This document shows, in pieces, positions 44,181 through 56,612 of a DNA stretch of 64,000 bases (the first letter of the stretch is position 1; each line of letters opens with the position of its first letter). A program made the translations under genes and the position numbers. Where the stretch lies: assembly GCA_946811185.2 (NCBI GenBank), contig OX328113.1:21799521-21863520 (forward strand), given 5' to 3'. The notes beneath the pieces were generated by a model that had not been told where the DNA came from, did no database searches, and saw only the letters and a list, made by a program, of their open reading frames with translations. Source of the DNA: Hippopus hippopus. Lineage: Eukaryota > Mollusca > Bivalvia > Cardiida > Cardiidae.

Positions 44181-46630
44181 AAGGCCAAGTTGAAATGGAC
44201 TGTACAGGGAAAAAAAATAGATAAATAAACAAAAAAAGTGAATAATGGCATTTCATTACAATTTTTCTAGTCCCAATACCATTCTATTACCATTTTTAGA
44301 TAACCCTCACGCAGCTATAATGATACAATTACAGAAAGTTCAAACCAGAACAAAACACAGGAGTGTCCTCAGCTCTATGGCTCTGTGGTTTGTACACTGG
44401 TATTTGTAACACCCACCCCCTCCACACACACAAACACACACACACCAGCAGTGGGCGGGTTCCACTGGAGACAGGCTGACAGTCCCTAGATGCAGTTTTT
44501 TGTCCTTTTCACCTAGTTTTCAGATTAGGATGAAATTTTGCTCGACTCGTTACCGTAACGACAAAAGTTTAAACTTGTCCAAATCAGAAGTAACTGCAGA
44601 GGGCAAACTACAAGTGACTCAAAAATTGAAATTTGTTTTGGGAAGGGTAAAAAACATTGTGGGAAAGGGAGAAAATGTTAGTTACCAGCATTTTTTTCCT
44701 TTCCCGCAATGTTTTCAAAAGGCCGTTAAAACACTGGATTGTTTCGTAAGGGGTGAAAGCCTTTCAAGCATTTGAACTTATGCGCCTGATTGAAAGTTTC
44801 AATATAACTGGTCAAATTTTATGGGAATAAATTGGTGTAGGAATGTTTCTACTGAAGTCTAAAATTTTGTTGTTCGATGTAGAGTTTGGCCACATTTACA
44901 ATGGCTTTTAAGTTAAACTAGGGATTGTATTATACGAGCCGTGCTTAAACCTTTACCACATGACAAAGTCTTTGACTTGTCCAAGTCTTTAAAACTTGCA
45001 GATGACAAACATGGCTGAAAGGGTGGAAGAGGATAAAGGAAAAAATGTGTCTGTGATAAAGGGAGTTGATAGGTTTTGAAAACCTGTAAAATTGAACAAT
45101 TACATGTTAACAGTTCTAGTACCCAGATTGGTTGATATGTTTTGCAAACACTTTGAAAAAGGAACATTCGCTTGTAACAAAGTTATCCCTTTACTAAACA
45201 ATCCTGTGTTTTAACGACCCTGAGAGAGGTCATTTGAAAACATTGTGGGAAAAGGAGAAAATGCTGGTAACCAGCATTTTCTCCTTTTCCCGCAATGTTT
45301 TCTACCCTGACACAAATTCCATAATTTAAGTCTCATTTAAATTTTCGTCTGCAAGTGCTTTCAATTTGGATAAGTCTAAAATTCTGTTGTTTTTAAAGAG
45401 TTCAAACACAAATAGTTTATATTTTAAGGAAAGACTGGGGGGTAAAAGAGCCACTATGTGAAAAAGATTTAACCCTCTATAACACAAGCCTTAGTTTTTT
45501 ATGTGACCCTATGTATGTGAGGTGAACGACCTTTCAAAACATCATGGGGAAGGGAGAAAATGCTGCTAAAGCCTATGCTGATCTCTATATATATGATCCC
45601 TGGTTTCAGAAAGGTAGAAAAAATTATGGATCTTGGAGAAAATGCCGAATACCAGCAAACTGAGAAAATGCTGGTGACCTGGATTTTCTTCTTTTTCCAT
45701 CAATGTTTTCTACCTTTACTAAAACCATCCCCATCACTGAAGCTATCTGTCGTCTACAAATGCTTTGATATTGGACAATTGCAAAATTTTGTTGTCTGGT
45801 AGAGTAAATAAATCTCAGTTTGCAGCTTTTTAAAACACTTAGAAATGGTGCAAAAAAAACCCAAACTTTAGCCGATAGCTTTACCCATTCCACCCATCCC
45901 CAGATCTTTTTTTAGAGAACCTTTTCAATATTTTTGGTGAAAAGGAGAAAATGCTGGTGACCAGCATTTTCTCTTTTTTTTCCCCCACAATATTTTCTTC
46001 CCTATCAATCACCATTTTAAGCTATATTCAATTTGGTGTCTGCAAATACTTTCAATTTGGTCCGGTCCAAGGTTTTGTTGTCTGCTATGGGGTTAAAATT
46101 AACATGGAGAAAAGAATTTTGATTGGAAAAAATTCTTAACCCCTTGAGTGTGGAATAAACCCAATGGACATTTTCAGTCTAGAAGTAAGACCCAGATAAG
46201 GTTGCTCAAGTCAAGAATGTCTTGTCAAAGCAGACGATGTATATTAAAGATCAGGCTGCATTTTTGGTGTAGCCTGATCTAGATCTAACCTGGCCACTAC
46301 CTTGTGAAAGGTGAAATAAGAGTTTCATCACTAAAGTTGATAGCTTTCAGGAAAATTGCAGGAGAGGGAGAAATAGCTTATTACTAGGATTTCTCCTTTT
46401 AACTCTACCAAAACAAAAAATTTTAGACTGGTCCAGATTGAAAGCACTTGCAGACGACAAAATAAACGTAACTCAAAAATTGAAATTTGTTTCCAGCAGG
46501 GTAGAAAACATTGTGGGAAAAGGAGAAAATGCTGGGTTGCCAGCATTTTCTCCTTTTCCCACAACGTTTTCAAAAGGCTTTTCTCTCAGGTTCGTAAAAA
46601 CCAGGGATTGTTTGGTAAAGGGTTAACACT
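44181..46630. repeat. Cluster of family A copies downstream of RPLP1
   Basis: Recognisable copies at about 44535-44757, 44945-45060 (partial), 45180-45405, 45465-45810 (rearranged, with an internal repeat of the palindrome) and 45893-46095. A CACACA-rich microsatellite lies at 44424-44446. Confidence 0.7.
46399..46626 (-). mobile_element. Family A element, complete
   Basis: TTAACTCTACCAAAACAAAA to GGTAAAGGGTTAA with a near-intact palindrome (one extra G at the centre). Confidence 0.83.
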
Positions 46631-46883
46631 GCTTTGCTCTGTCTTGGCCAAACAGGTAGTTAGTTTTATACTGTCCGTTAAAGGTCAGCGAGTCGAGCTT
46701 AGTAGCCAAAGGGTTAATATGGTCTTTTGTAGGTTGATCATCAGTATTGCTTATTTTGTGATCTTTCGAATTAATTTGCATTAGAGGACTTCTGAAAAGA
46801 AAAAGATGTTGACAAAATTGAATTGGAGATTGGGTTTCCAAGTTGTGCCAATAAACAAATGGAAACCCTCCACATCCTCACAT

Positions 46884-48013
46884 TTTATGGTCTAAGAGAG
46901 AAAACTCTTACTGTCTTTAAAATAACATTTTTTAAGAGTGGTGTCCCTTGTTCTCTTTCCCCACTTCCGGTCGTGTTCGTCCCAAAGTATGTTCATCCCC
47001 AACGTTGCATAAAATTGTAGGCTATTTTACAGAAAATATCGCGCATTTGATATTTAACTATAGTCAGCTTGTTACAAAGATGAGTGATTTTAGCATATCA
47101 GATGGTTAGACCTTTCAATAATGAATATATTTATTCCATCTTTAAAAAAAAACTGATGTGTGGTAATCAATACCAAAATGCGATTGATTTAAACGGACGA
47201 CAGTTTGTCATCGGAGTTTAAATTGGTGCACTTTAGCTATTGTACATAGGTAAATGCATATCATGCCAAAGCGTGTGTCGGTCTTTGATAATTTTTTTTT
47301 ATGTTCAATGCTAGAGATATATATACGTTCATGAACAGATTAACATTATACAATTTCGTTTGTAACAGTTCCTTCTGAGATTTTATTACTGCACTTATGT
47401 TAATCTACATATTTTGGTCTGACTCGTGACCTGGTGGTTGCATGTGCGATACCCGGTTGCAGCAAACTATCTTACCGGCGATTTTTTGGCCTCTCACCTC
47501 TGATGCATGTGAGAAAGTAGTGGCTTGGAAAGAAAGTTGTGTCAGTACTGGTGTGAGAAAGCCAGAAACACAAGTTTAGATGTACCGGTCGACGTAATAT
47601 GACCTAAGCTGTAAAAATAGAGTTAAAAAAGCCAACAAAAAGGAAAAATAAAAAAAAACGTATTTTGGTGACTGATGACATACACACTGATTGAATTCAT
47701 TCTGATTAGGTGATATACCGATCCGTGTAAGGCCTGTAAGTCATTTAAATCTATTTTTGATGTGATCAAATCACTCGTCTGTGTAAGTTAAAATTCTTTT
47801 TCAAATGTAAAAAATGTAATACTACCCGAAAGGTAGCGCACACTTATGAAGGGTGTACATGCTTCCGCGAACAAGCCCATGGGAAAAAAGATCTAGGGTG
47901 AACTGTTTTGGGAACGAACTAGACCGGAAGTGTTAAAAAAGAGCCTATAAGGGAGTTAACTCTTCAGATATATGAATTTAAGTTAGTACGAGTGCTTTCC
48001 CTTAGACCATAAA
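46884..48013. mobile_element. Long inverted-repeat element, TTTATGGTCTAAG ends, copy 1
   Basis: Left end TTTATGGTCTAAG, right end CTTAGACCATAAA. Subterminal parts also pair (CACTTCCGGTC / GACCGGAAGTG). A SINE is nested at about 47425-47640. No open frame. Confidence 0.75.
47425..47640 (+). mobile_element. tRNA-headed SINE nested in the element at 46884-48013
   Basis: Head GGTGGTTGCATGTGCGATAC, then CTCTCACCTCTGATGCATGT and GTGTCAGTACTGGTGTGAGA. The second copy of the host element (50844-51776) lacks it. Confidence 0.75.
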
Positions 48014-49189
48014 TATTCTAAATGTTTCGATACTGTACAGTCTTGCTAATGACTATTTTACATTTACTTTATTGATGAAAATTTCAAGCAGGGGTAAAAC
48101 ATGAAATGAACAGATTCAGTAAAATAAAAAGCCTTAAATATTACCACGTCAAGACTTCCTCAAGAAATCAAACAAAAAAGCTGATGAAAGATAATCTCAC
48201 TAAATTAAAAAAAAAAAAATGATTTATCACAAAATAAAATAAGCCCAAAGCTGGCAAATTATCAATAAAAAAGAAAGATAAAGTGAGAAAAAAAATGTTT
48301 TTTCTCGAACAGGCTATCTAGCCTCTCTAGGTATTTTTAGATTTTGTGCCAGAGTTTTGCAAAGACTTGTGTGAGAATCACGTGATCAATAAAACACGTC
48401 TATTACAAGGATTTGTATACAAATCATTTTAATGACATAATAACTGATGTAATAAAAATGGACATGGTTACTAATAAAAAAAAACTACCATCCCATAATT
48501 TGAATACCCAAAATTGCTATTTACAGGTGCAAAGAAAAAATATCTAGTTTATTTATCAGTATTTTTGTGTTGAATTTAAATAGCTCCCTGTAACATATTA
48601 TGCAAACTGATCTTGATCTATCATCTGCAAAAACAGTTCTAGTTATGCAAGTATTGTTAAAATCTGGCACTGTTTGGTAAAGGGTTAGCAAAAAAGGAGA
48701 TAGGTAGCATTTTCTCTTTCACATTAAATTTTTTCTAGCCTTTCAAAGGCTAGACCCATAAGGAGATGTATTATTTCAAATGTAATTTGATTTTTCAAAT
48801 AAAATAATATCAAATAAGTGGTTCTTAAATCTTTTATGAACCCCTAGGCTGCTAAGCCAAACTCAAGGACCTTTTCTGGACAATATAAATCAAGATCAGA
48901 CTGCACAGAACATGAAGTTTGATCTTGGATCTACAGTGTCCAATAAGGAAATATTTTTCCCAAAAAAATACCTTTAAATTAACAACAGTTTGGTTTATAC
49001 TATCGGCATGAAAGCTCCATTTCACTTACTTAGCAGGTTATGTGTTAAAAAATATTTCAGCTATTTATGATTGAATTATCTTAACCCATTACTCTTGACC
49101 AGATTATAAAATTGTTGGCTAGTCTTTATTCAAAGCATTTGCAGGCAACGAGTACAAGGCAGCTAAAATGATGAGATCTGCATTTGAAA

Positions 49190-49386
49190 TTAACGTGTTT
49201 CACTACTATAGTTCCCTTTGCGGCCAGTGTTGATCAAGATCAGGCATCACAAAATGTGCAGCCTGATCTTTGATCTACACTGTCCAGGTTGCTGAAATAC
49301 TGTAGAGATAAGCAACCATGAAACTGCAGTTAACTGGGTTGTATTTCTAGGATATAAATAGGTTTATTTGGCACACTAAGGGTTAA
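49190..49386 (+). mobile_element. Family B element, TTAA to TTAA
   Basis: TTAACGTGTTTCACTAC to CACTAAGGGTTAA, core ATCAAGATCAGGC..GCCTGATCTTTGATCTACAC. Another copy lies at about 48845-49045. Confidence 0.75.
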
Positions 49387-49659
49387 GAAAACATTGAGAG
49401 AAAAGGAAAAAAATGCTGTAGCCAGCTTTTTGTTCTCTCCCCACAATATTTTAAAGACTTTTTTCCTTCCAGTGTCATTGAAACTCCGGGTTGTTTGGTA
49501 AAGAGTTAAAGCACCAAATAAACTGACTTGGGAAAACAATGTTTTGATACGGAAGGGTACGACTTCTTATGACTGTCTTTCACTAGTTCTTACAAATGAC
49601 AATTTTAAGCTGCCAAAAGTAATGACTTTGGACTGATTGGATTGATTGATTGATTGAAT

Positions 49660-49875
49660 GTTGTTTTATGCAGCATTCAACTTTATTTCAGACATATCAT
49701 GGCAACAGCTCACAAATTCATGTATTTCCTAAGTTTCACCAGTACTAGGCTAGGGCTCTGAAATGTCTTGCCAAAGGACACTCCTATGAAAAACTCAGTG
49801 GATCCAGTAAGGATCGAACCCGTTGCCTCCAGGTCACAAGTCCTACATTTTACCACTGAGCCAAGCAGAACCCTG
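49660..49875 (-). mobile_element. tRNA-headed SINE
   Basis: Minus-strand head GGCTCAGTGGTAAAATGTAG and GGGTTCGATCC; the body includes CCTAGTACTGGTGAAACTTA. A partial relative lies at about 7600-7780. Confidence 0.7.
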
Positions 49876-50084
49876 GAATTGATTTATATAATCTGCTGAA
49901 ATTTTTTTTTTTGTATGAACAGAGTAACAGTCTTACTTTTTTAGTTGTTATTTTGTCTATATTTCTATTTTCTAAATTGAAATCTGCTTGGTACATAAAG
50001 AAAAGCTTACAGACCAACATGAACAGTCTATTCGGGACAGCCTTACAAGCCTTGAAGAGATAATATTGTAAATTTGGGTCTTTT

Positions 50085-50312
50085 TTGTTTCCCACACAAT
50101 CCCGGGTTTTAACAACCTTGAAGAAAAGGTCTTTTGAAAACATTGTGGGAAAAGGAGAAAATGCTGGTAACCAGCATTTTCTACTTTTCCCACAATGTTT
50201 ACTACTCTTCCTTAAACAAATTTCAATTTTTGAGTCGCTTTCATTTTGTCGTCTGCAAATGCTATCAATTTGCACCAACTTAAAATTTTGTCGTCTGGTG
50301 AAGCATTTAACC
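50085..50312 (+). mobile_element. Family A element
   Basis: Left terminus lost (CCCACACAATCCCGGG is the first recognisable part); intact palindrome with one change (TTTTCTACTTTTCC); right arm to GGTGAAGCATTTAA. Confidence 0.78.
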
Positions 50313-50843
50313 AATAAATCTTTACCAAACTATAAAATCAGGGGCATACACATACTTCAAAGCACTTGCAAAGGACAAATAAAAGGTGGCCAAAATGTTG
50401 ATAGTAGCACTGAAAAACCTGAGAATGCTGTGGGAAAAGGACATAATGCTGGTTACTCACATTTTGTAAATTTCCCATAAATGTTTTTAGTGTGTTTTCA
50501 TTCAGCACCCTTGAAACAGTATATTGTTAGGTAAAGTGTAATGTGCCAAATAAATGAAATAAACTCATCCAGGAAAACAGATCCAAACTTTGTATTTTTT
50601 AAAAGAATATTAACAAAACAAAACACAAAAGGTAAAATGAAGATCTGGCTGCATGCTCTGTTCAGTTTAATTTTGATCTTTATTGTCTATAAAATCGAAA
50701 AAGGTAGTCATTAGTGCCAGGGGGGACTACAAACACCAGTATTAGTACACACGAGGCAACATTTGTAGTTCATTGGAATTATACTATAAGCACAAATGGC
50801 ACAGATTATGTTGAACTCGTACCGCGACTGGATTTTGTGATAT

Positions 50844-51776
50844 TTTATGGTCTAAGGGAAAAAACTCTTACTCTCTTAAATAAGAAAATGTTTAGAGTAG
50901 TCTCCCTTGCACCAGTCAACTTTTTGCCCGCCACTTCCGTTGTTTTGTCTAAAGTAAGTTCGCCCGACGCTTTTAATTCAAATGAGATTGTTTGCTCAGA
51001 TCTGTTAGTCGCACATATGTGAAGGCTACTTTCCCGAAAACTGTTACGTGTTTTCTATATACGAATGTTCAATTTACGCAGAGAACATGTTTCATGATAT
51101 CACATAATTTTAATAGATCTATGTGTAATTTTTTGACACAACCTGCCTATAGTAGCTATACTCGTAAATCCGTTCATTACCCATCTGCAGGAAATTCGGG
51201 TGCATGGCTTTACTAATCAAAATACGTGTTCGTGAAGTTTTAATTGGTAAGGTTCCGGTTTTGTTCATTTCAAATGAATAAGTGTGTGTTAGTCTTTGAT
51301 GAAACAAATGTACTGTATCAAGTTCGTTCTCGTAGTGAATATATTTGTTTACGTAACTTTGAAGCTTTTGAGCTTTAAAGAGTATACATGTGTGTGGACC
51401 AACCGTATGGTTTTTTTTTTTTTTTTGTGACTAAAAGCATGCGAACTAATTCAATTCAGACAAAAGTAATGAATCGATCAGCGAAAGTTGTAAAATACGT
51501 GAAAAAATATCAACTTTTAAATCCCATGGTTTGATGCGATACTTTCATTCTGCTCTGTTTGTTGAAACTCTTTCGAATAATAAATCACATGAATCTACCA
51601 ATTAAGTGGTGCAACCTTTGCAGGGCGAAGATGCTTCGGCGAACAAGTCCAGAAAACGATAACTCGAACTATTTAGGGAACGAACAGAACCGGAAGCGCT
51701 TTCGATTATATAAGGGACATTATTCTTAAGATTTTCAAATTTAAGCGAATAAGAGTTTTGTCCCTTAGACCATAAA
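50844..51776. mobile_element. Long inverted-repeat element, TTTATGGTCTAAG ends, copy 2
   Basis: 933 bp, the same ends and the same subterminal pairs as 46884-48013 (CACTTCCGTTG..CCGGAAGCG, GCGAACAAG). Shorter because it lacks the nested SINE. Confidence 0.75.
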
Positions 51777-52390
51777 TTTTTCCAAATTTTCAACGCACAC
51801 ACCAGAAATCATAATACACACACACACAAACAAAAATTGCAAGCTCGCTTTAAAATAATCTTAAACACTTAAATCAAAACCATATGAAGTTTCAATAGCC
51901 TTTTTTTTTTGTGGTGATGGGACAAATGAATAAACCGTTCTCTGGTAAACACGTGCCTGAGGGGTGTGTCTTAAATGAGGGCGGAGCTTGAAGTTTCCCT
52001 CATAACATCTAATGAACAGAACAAAGCATCTACCATAAATAAATCAGTAAGAAAACGAATTTAAGAATACAGAAAAGAATGAAAATAACATCAGTATCTA
52101 TTGTTTTATATCCACGAGACGTCGGAAACTGAGGTGTAGGGGCTTGTATTTGAGGAGTTGAAGAGCGGTATTCAAGTCAGACCTACAGCATTCGTACCCA
52201 AATAGATCCGTACCCAAATGTTTGGACATAAAAATACAATAGCTTTCGGAGTTTTCATGAGTCAGTTTTAACTATAATTTATCGATACAGCTAGACTTTC
52301 TCTTTCAGAAACTGGGCGCTTGTAACGTTATTACCAAACAGATATAACATCCCGTGAACAACAGTGGCATCTTTGCCCATGAAGAACAAA
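51777..52390. other. Intergenic stretch, no gene seen
   Basis: A short (CA)n at 51813-51830; nothing else recognisable. Confidence 0.4.
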
Positions 52391-55265
52391 GGCCGCATAC
52401 GTAGCTGCATGTAAGAAACAGGGTGACAGATTTTTCGGTAACAGACGAGTTCGGTAAATTGGACTTACAGAGTAAATCGATTGGATGTTTCGGTAACAAA
52501 GTAAATGTTTGGTGTTTCTGTACCGTTACGTTTTTCACACTCATTACACGGCAATTCACACATGTTCATTAGGGGTGTAACGATACATCGGACTATCGAT
52601 GGATCGCGATGGTGAGCATGTCGATGCTACTGCATCGATTGTTATGTTGAAAATCGATAACTATCGCCGATAGTTACCTCAAATATCGATAGTTTCGATA
52701 GTTTCACTGACAAGAAAGAGAGAGAAAATACTGCAATTCGCTAATTCTGATTCAATTCTAAATACTGCAATTCGGACGCCCTAAAAGTTCGGACACGTTT
52801 AATTATTTACAAAAATAATTTATTTTTTAATTCTTTCTCTGAACACTTCCAAAAGCAAGTTTTCCTAAATATTCGGACATTCCGTAACGTTCATTTCCCA
52901 AAATATTTGAGGGGTAGTTTTTTGGAATATGTTTTCAATAATGATCGGCTGCATAATATTCATTTCTGCATAGCAATGTTCATTGTTACGAAAACGAATC
53001 CTTCGAGAGCTGATTAACTCAGCGATAATTTTAAGTCATGAAATTAGACCAAAATAATTGCAACACTAAGGCTGTTTTTGTTAAAAACTTCTCACCAAAG
53101 CAAATAGTGTGGATTTAGATCAAAGATCAGACCAAACAGTCTGCCTACAGTCTAATCTTAATCTACATAGGCCGCCAAAACCATAACCATGCGTGTTGTC
53201 CCTCCATAAGCAATAAATAAATCTACTATGAAAAGTGAATACTAAACCTCGTTCTTTCTTTTCTTTATTTATCAGTAATCCATTTCGAATGCATTCCTTT
53301 TATTTCGGCTCCAAGGAATTAGATTAATTTTTAGAAAACAGCCGCACTTTTTTATGCTGACTACACAAAACGTGACACGACTGGCGTGTTCTTGAAACAG
53401 CTATATTACTAAATGCAAAAAGGCTTTATCAGCTGGTGTACATGTAAATCGTGAATGAAATAGGCTTATTGCATGGTCACTTTGAATTGATTGGAGGTCG
53501 ACCTGCAGCCAGATATAAGTTTCTTCGAGCAGACCAGTTTAAGTGTGTAAATTAAACAGGTGCGTTACAACTCAGTCGCTTCGAATGATTTGCGTGTTAC
53601 GTCATAGGCCTACCCCTTATCCAAATGTTACTGCAAACATTTGTGTACCCACGACAGGCCGACAGGCATCTTGTAGACAGATGGCTTTTAATATAGATCT
53701 ACATTATGGTCGTTCTGATTTATTCTGCTGATGGCAAGATGGCGATTTTCAAAGTTGGCGGATGGTGTAGATATACATCAGACTAAACAGAACACGCTGT
53801 CTCATCTTGGATCTATACCATCCACTTCTGTACTATGACTTCAGTATTAGAAAGCTACTACTTTCTCGGGCTAAAAAAGGTAAGATAATGTTTAGCAGTG
53901 TTCCCACTCGCGCAAATTATTGCGTAAATCACGTTATAGAATTGAAATTCACGTAATAAATTCTGGTTACACCCGAGACTTCGCGTAAGAAAATGCATGG
54001 ACAAAAAAGGTCATTATACGCTTTTCTTGTGAAAAATTACAGGTTTTGAAGTTACTTGTTACCCTCATTGACAATCTTTTTGTCAAATCATGTGGAAATA
54101 CCTAGCCAGAAATTAATAGACATGAAAAACTGATCGGAGTAAAAAACACGGAAACCCACGACACAACAAAATGTCTCTTTGACATTGTCCGATCAGAGTC
54201 ACTTCAGATCGTCTTTTCAGCTTTATAATGACTATAAGCAGTAAATTTATACAAATATCTTAATATAACACACTTTTTGAATACACACAAAACAAGGTAA
54301 AACCTATTATTTCGGCCACCCCCTTTTTTTCAGAATGATAATTTCCTAAAGATTTGGAGACTAAACAAAAATAATTATTATTTCTGTCTGAATATATTGG
54401 CCAATTATGGGTAAAATTAGATAAATTCTATCAACTCAAAAAAAAAAAAAAAACCTTAAGGGCTCACATTTAAAAGGTGATTTCTTTAAAAGTTTAAAGT
54501 TGCTTTATAATTACTTTTTATTAGGTGTGTTTATGAACCACCAGCATTTGTCAGCATTTTGTACTTTGCATGCTGTTGTGTATCAATAAGGCTTAAAAGT
54601 TGACTTCTTCAAAAGTTCAGAGTAATTAGGTATGTTAAATTGTTTGTGAGCCATCTGCATTTCGAAAAAATAGTCCTTGAAATTTATTGAGCATCATGCA
54701 TTTAACTCTATTTTCCCCTTTATTTGCTATTCAAAACTATACTCACGTAGAATTTAAACTACTCGGAGAAAGTATTAGTCTAAAATATGGTTTCAAGATG
54801 TAATTTGGTGAAATTCATCTCTTGCAATTCATCCAATAGTATTGCAATAGTATTGCAATAGTAACAGGCAATATCAATACTATTGCAATAGTATTTTTTC
54901 CAATGTCAATACTATCGCAATAGTAGATTTTGGCCTCAATAGTCAACCCTAATGTTCATTAATATATTTATGTTTCACCTGCCACGCCATACTTATTTTT
55001 TTAATTTTCTTATCTTCGAAATTCAATCACAGTTGAGATAATGAATTATTTGTTATCCTATGCATGTATGTGTTGTATTGCCTTTTAATCAGTCCTCAAG
55101 TTTTCTTCATAATAAACATTTGAACAAAACAAAGCCATGTATTGGGTGTGAAAAACGTCGCAGTACATAAAAACTATACAACTGCCTTGTTACGGAAACA
55201 TCCAATTGATTTATTCTCTAAGTCTAATTTACCGAACTCGTCTGTTACGGAAGCATCCATAAATC
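52390..55265. repeat. Inverted repeat flanking hAT copy 2
   Basis: 52440-52535 and 55155-55265 are inverted copies, with TTACCGAACTCGTCTGTTAC near one edge and GTGTGAAAAACGT near the other. The hAT element sits off-centre between the arms. The arms give similar peptides (KSNLPNSSVTE) on opposite strands, but that follows from nucleotide identity. Confidence 0.7.
52570..54951 (-). mobile_element. hAT-like DNA transposon, copy 2 (2,382 bp)
   Basis: Inverted relative to copy 1 (2699-5743) and alignable along its length. Perfect 8 bp target duplication ATGTTCAT (52562-52569 and 54952-54959). No transposase frame. It lacks both insertions present in copy 1. Both copies contain two family B-like palindromic cores (here about 53100-53165 and 53760-53822). 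Confidence 0.92.
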
Positions 55266-56089
55266 TAAGAAACACATCAGATTTCAAAGAAATTTTGATA
55301 GCTACTAAACTCAGGCAGAAATTTTATCAAACCTCATCAATTCTATTATCACATTCAGAAAAAAATATACAAATATATAAAGGATAACTCATCTAATAGT
55401 TCATTTTCTAACCAAATCTTTGTAAACATTGTCTCACAACAGAGTATGTGTAAAGAAAAGGTCTCACCCCAGTTTATATTTTATTTCTGTTTGTGAAGAA
55501 GGAATAAGACAGCATGGCATTGAAAATGGAAAAATAGAACATTGAGGATAATTGTTTGTTTCTGTGTATGATCAAGATTTCCTTCAGTGTGTGAAAAAGG
55601 AAGGCCGTATTTTCACAAGTGGTGAAGCCAAAAGTGAAAATATGGCCTTGCATTTCTTAAGATTAAAGGAATTCTGGTCATACACTGAAACAAACAATTA
55701 TCCTATTTCTTTTATGCTTCTAATTTTAACCTTTCTTTTCACATCCAATTTTTGCACGTCGTGAAAAATGTGTGCGTTTTTTGAAATGAAATTAATCTAT
55801 CTTTTTGGATATGGACTAGCTGCAATAATCATATCATGAGTGATGTTGACTACATCATAAAACGTGACATTCACGGCTAAAACTTCGTTCATGTTCTATA
55901 AATATCCATGGTATTTGAAAAATTAAAGTTATATTATTCACCGGTGAATTATAAGGATATGGTTCACTGTTAGATTTCTATAAAGTACTAAAAAGCATAA
56001 AAGAAATGTATATTTCTTTTTCATTCTTTGACATTTTTTGTGTAAAGATTGTGCAAGGGAAAAAATACCTTGGACTTGCCCTTAATTCT

Positions 56090-56290
56090 GAAATGTTACG
56101 AGGTAGAGCATCGGTCTCGCAACCAAAAGGTCCCGAGTTCGAGACCCTGGAGCGGGTGTCAACTTTGGGATTTTTCATTGGCCCACACATTCGGCGTGAG
56201 TACTGGTGTAGTTCCCAGGAAGCAGAATCGAGAGAGATTAGTATAAGTTGTAAGAACTTGTTTCTCAATTGATGTAAAGAAAATATGTTT
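56090..56290 (+). mobile_element. tRNA-headed SINE upstream of KDM1B
   Basis: Head GGTAGAGCATCGGTC and GAGTTCGAGACC, body GTGAGTACTGGTGTAGTTCC, end TGTAAGAACTTG, TTTCTCAATTGATGTAAA. Related remnants on minus at about 30480-30640 and 38410-38640. Confidence 0.72.
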
Positions 56291-56451
56291 AAACTAATTC
56301 TTAAAGCATTTGCACTCAACAAATGGGCTCAAATGATGGGGTTTATCTGGAATGGGATAGAAAGCATTGTAAGAAAAGGAAGTCTTTATAGCCCTCACTT
56401 TTTCATTTTCCACACTGTTTTCTCCATATTTTTCTTTCCTTTTTTCAGGGT

Positions 56452-56612
56452 ATGGCAACTTTATCAGGAAGCAGAATTATTAAAAGAAAATCATTAGCTA
56501 TAGAGAGTGAAGAGGATGACATTGTATCTGATAAGCAGAAAAAGATCAAAAGTTGCCCAGTTAGAACTTGCCCATCGGACACGCCCATTTGCTTTGTCAG
56601 AGCAGCAGACAC
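56452..56612 (+). CDS. KDM1B: KDM1B coding exon 1
   Basis: MATLSGSRIIKRKSLAIESE, an acidic/basic stretch, then CPVRTCPSDTPICF, the first zinc ligands. Donor GTAAGT after a split Thr codon. An acceptor-like CAG ends at 56448, so transcription probably starts further upstream. Confidence 0.88.

Noticed and set aside
55142..55387. Conserved protein shared with the minus-strand frame at 52305-52559.
   Set aside because: The similarity comes from an inverted DNA repeat flanking a transposon; the frames lack other support.
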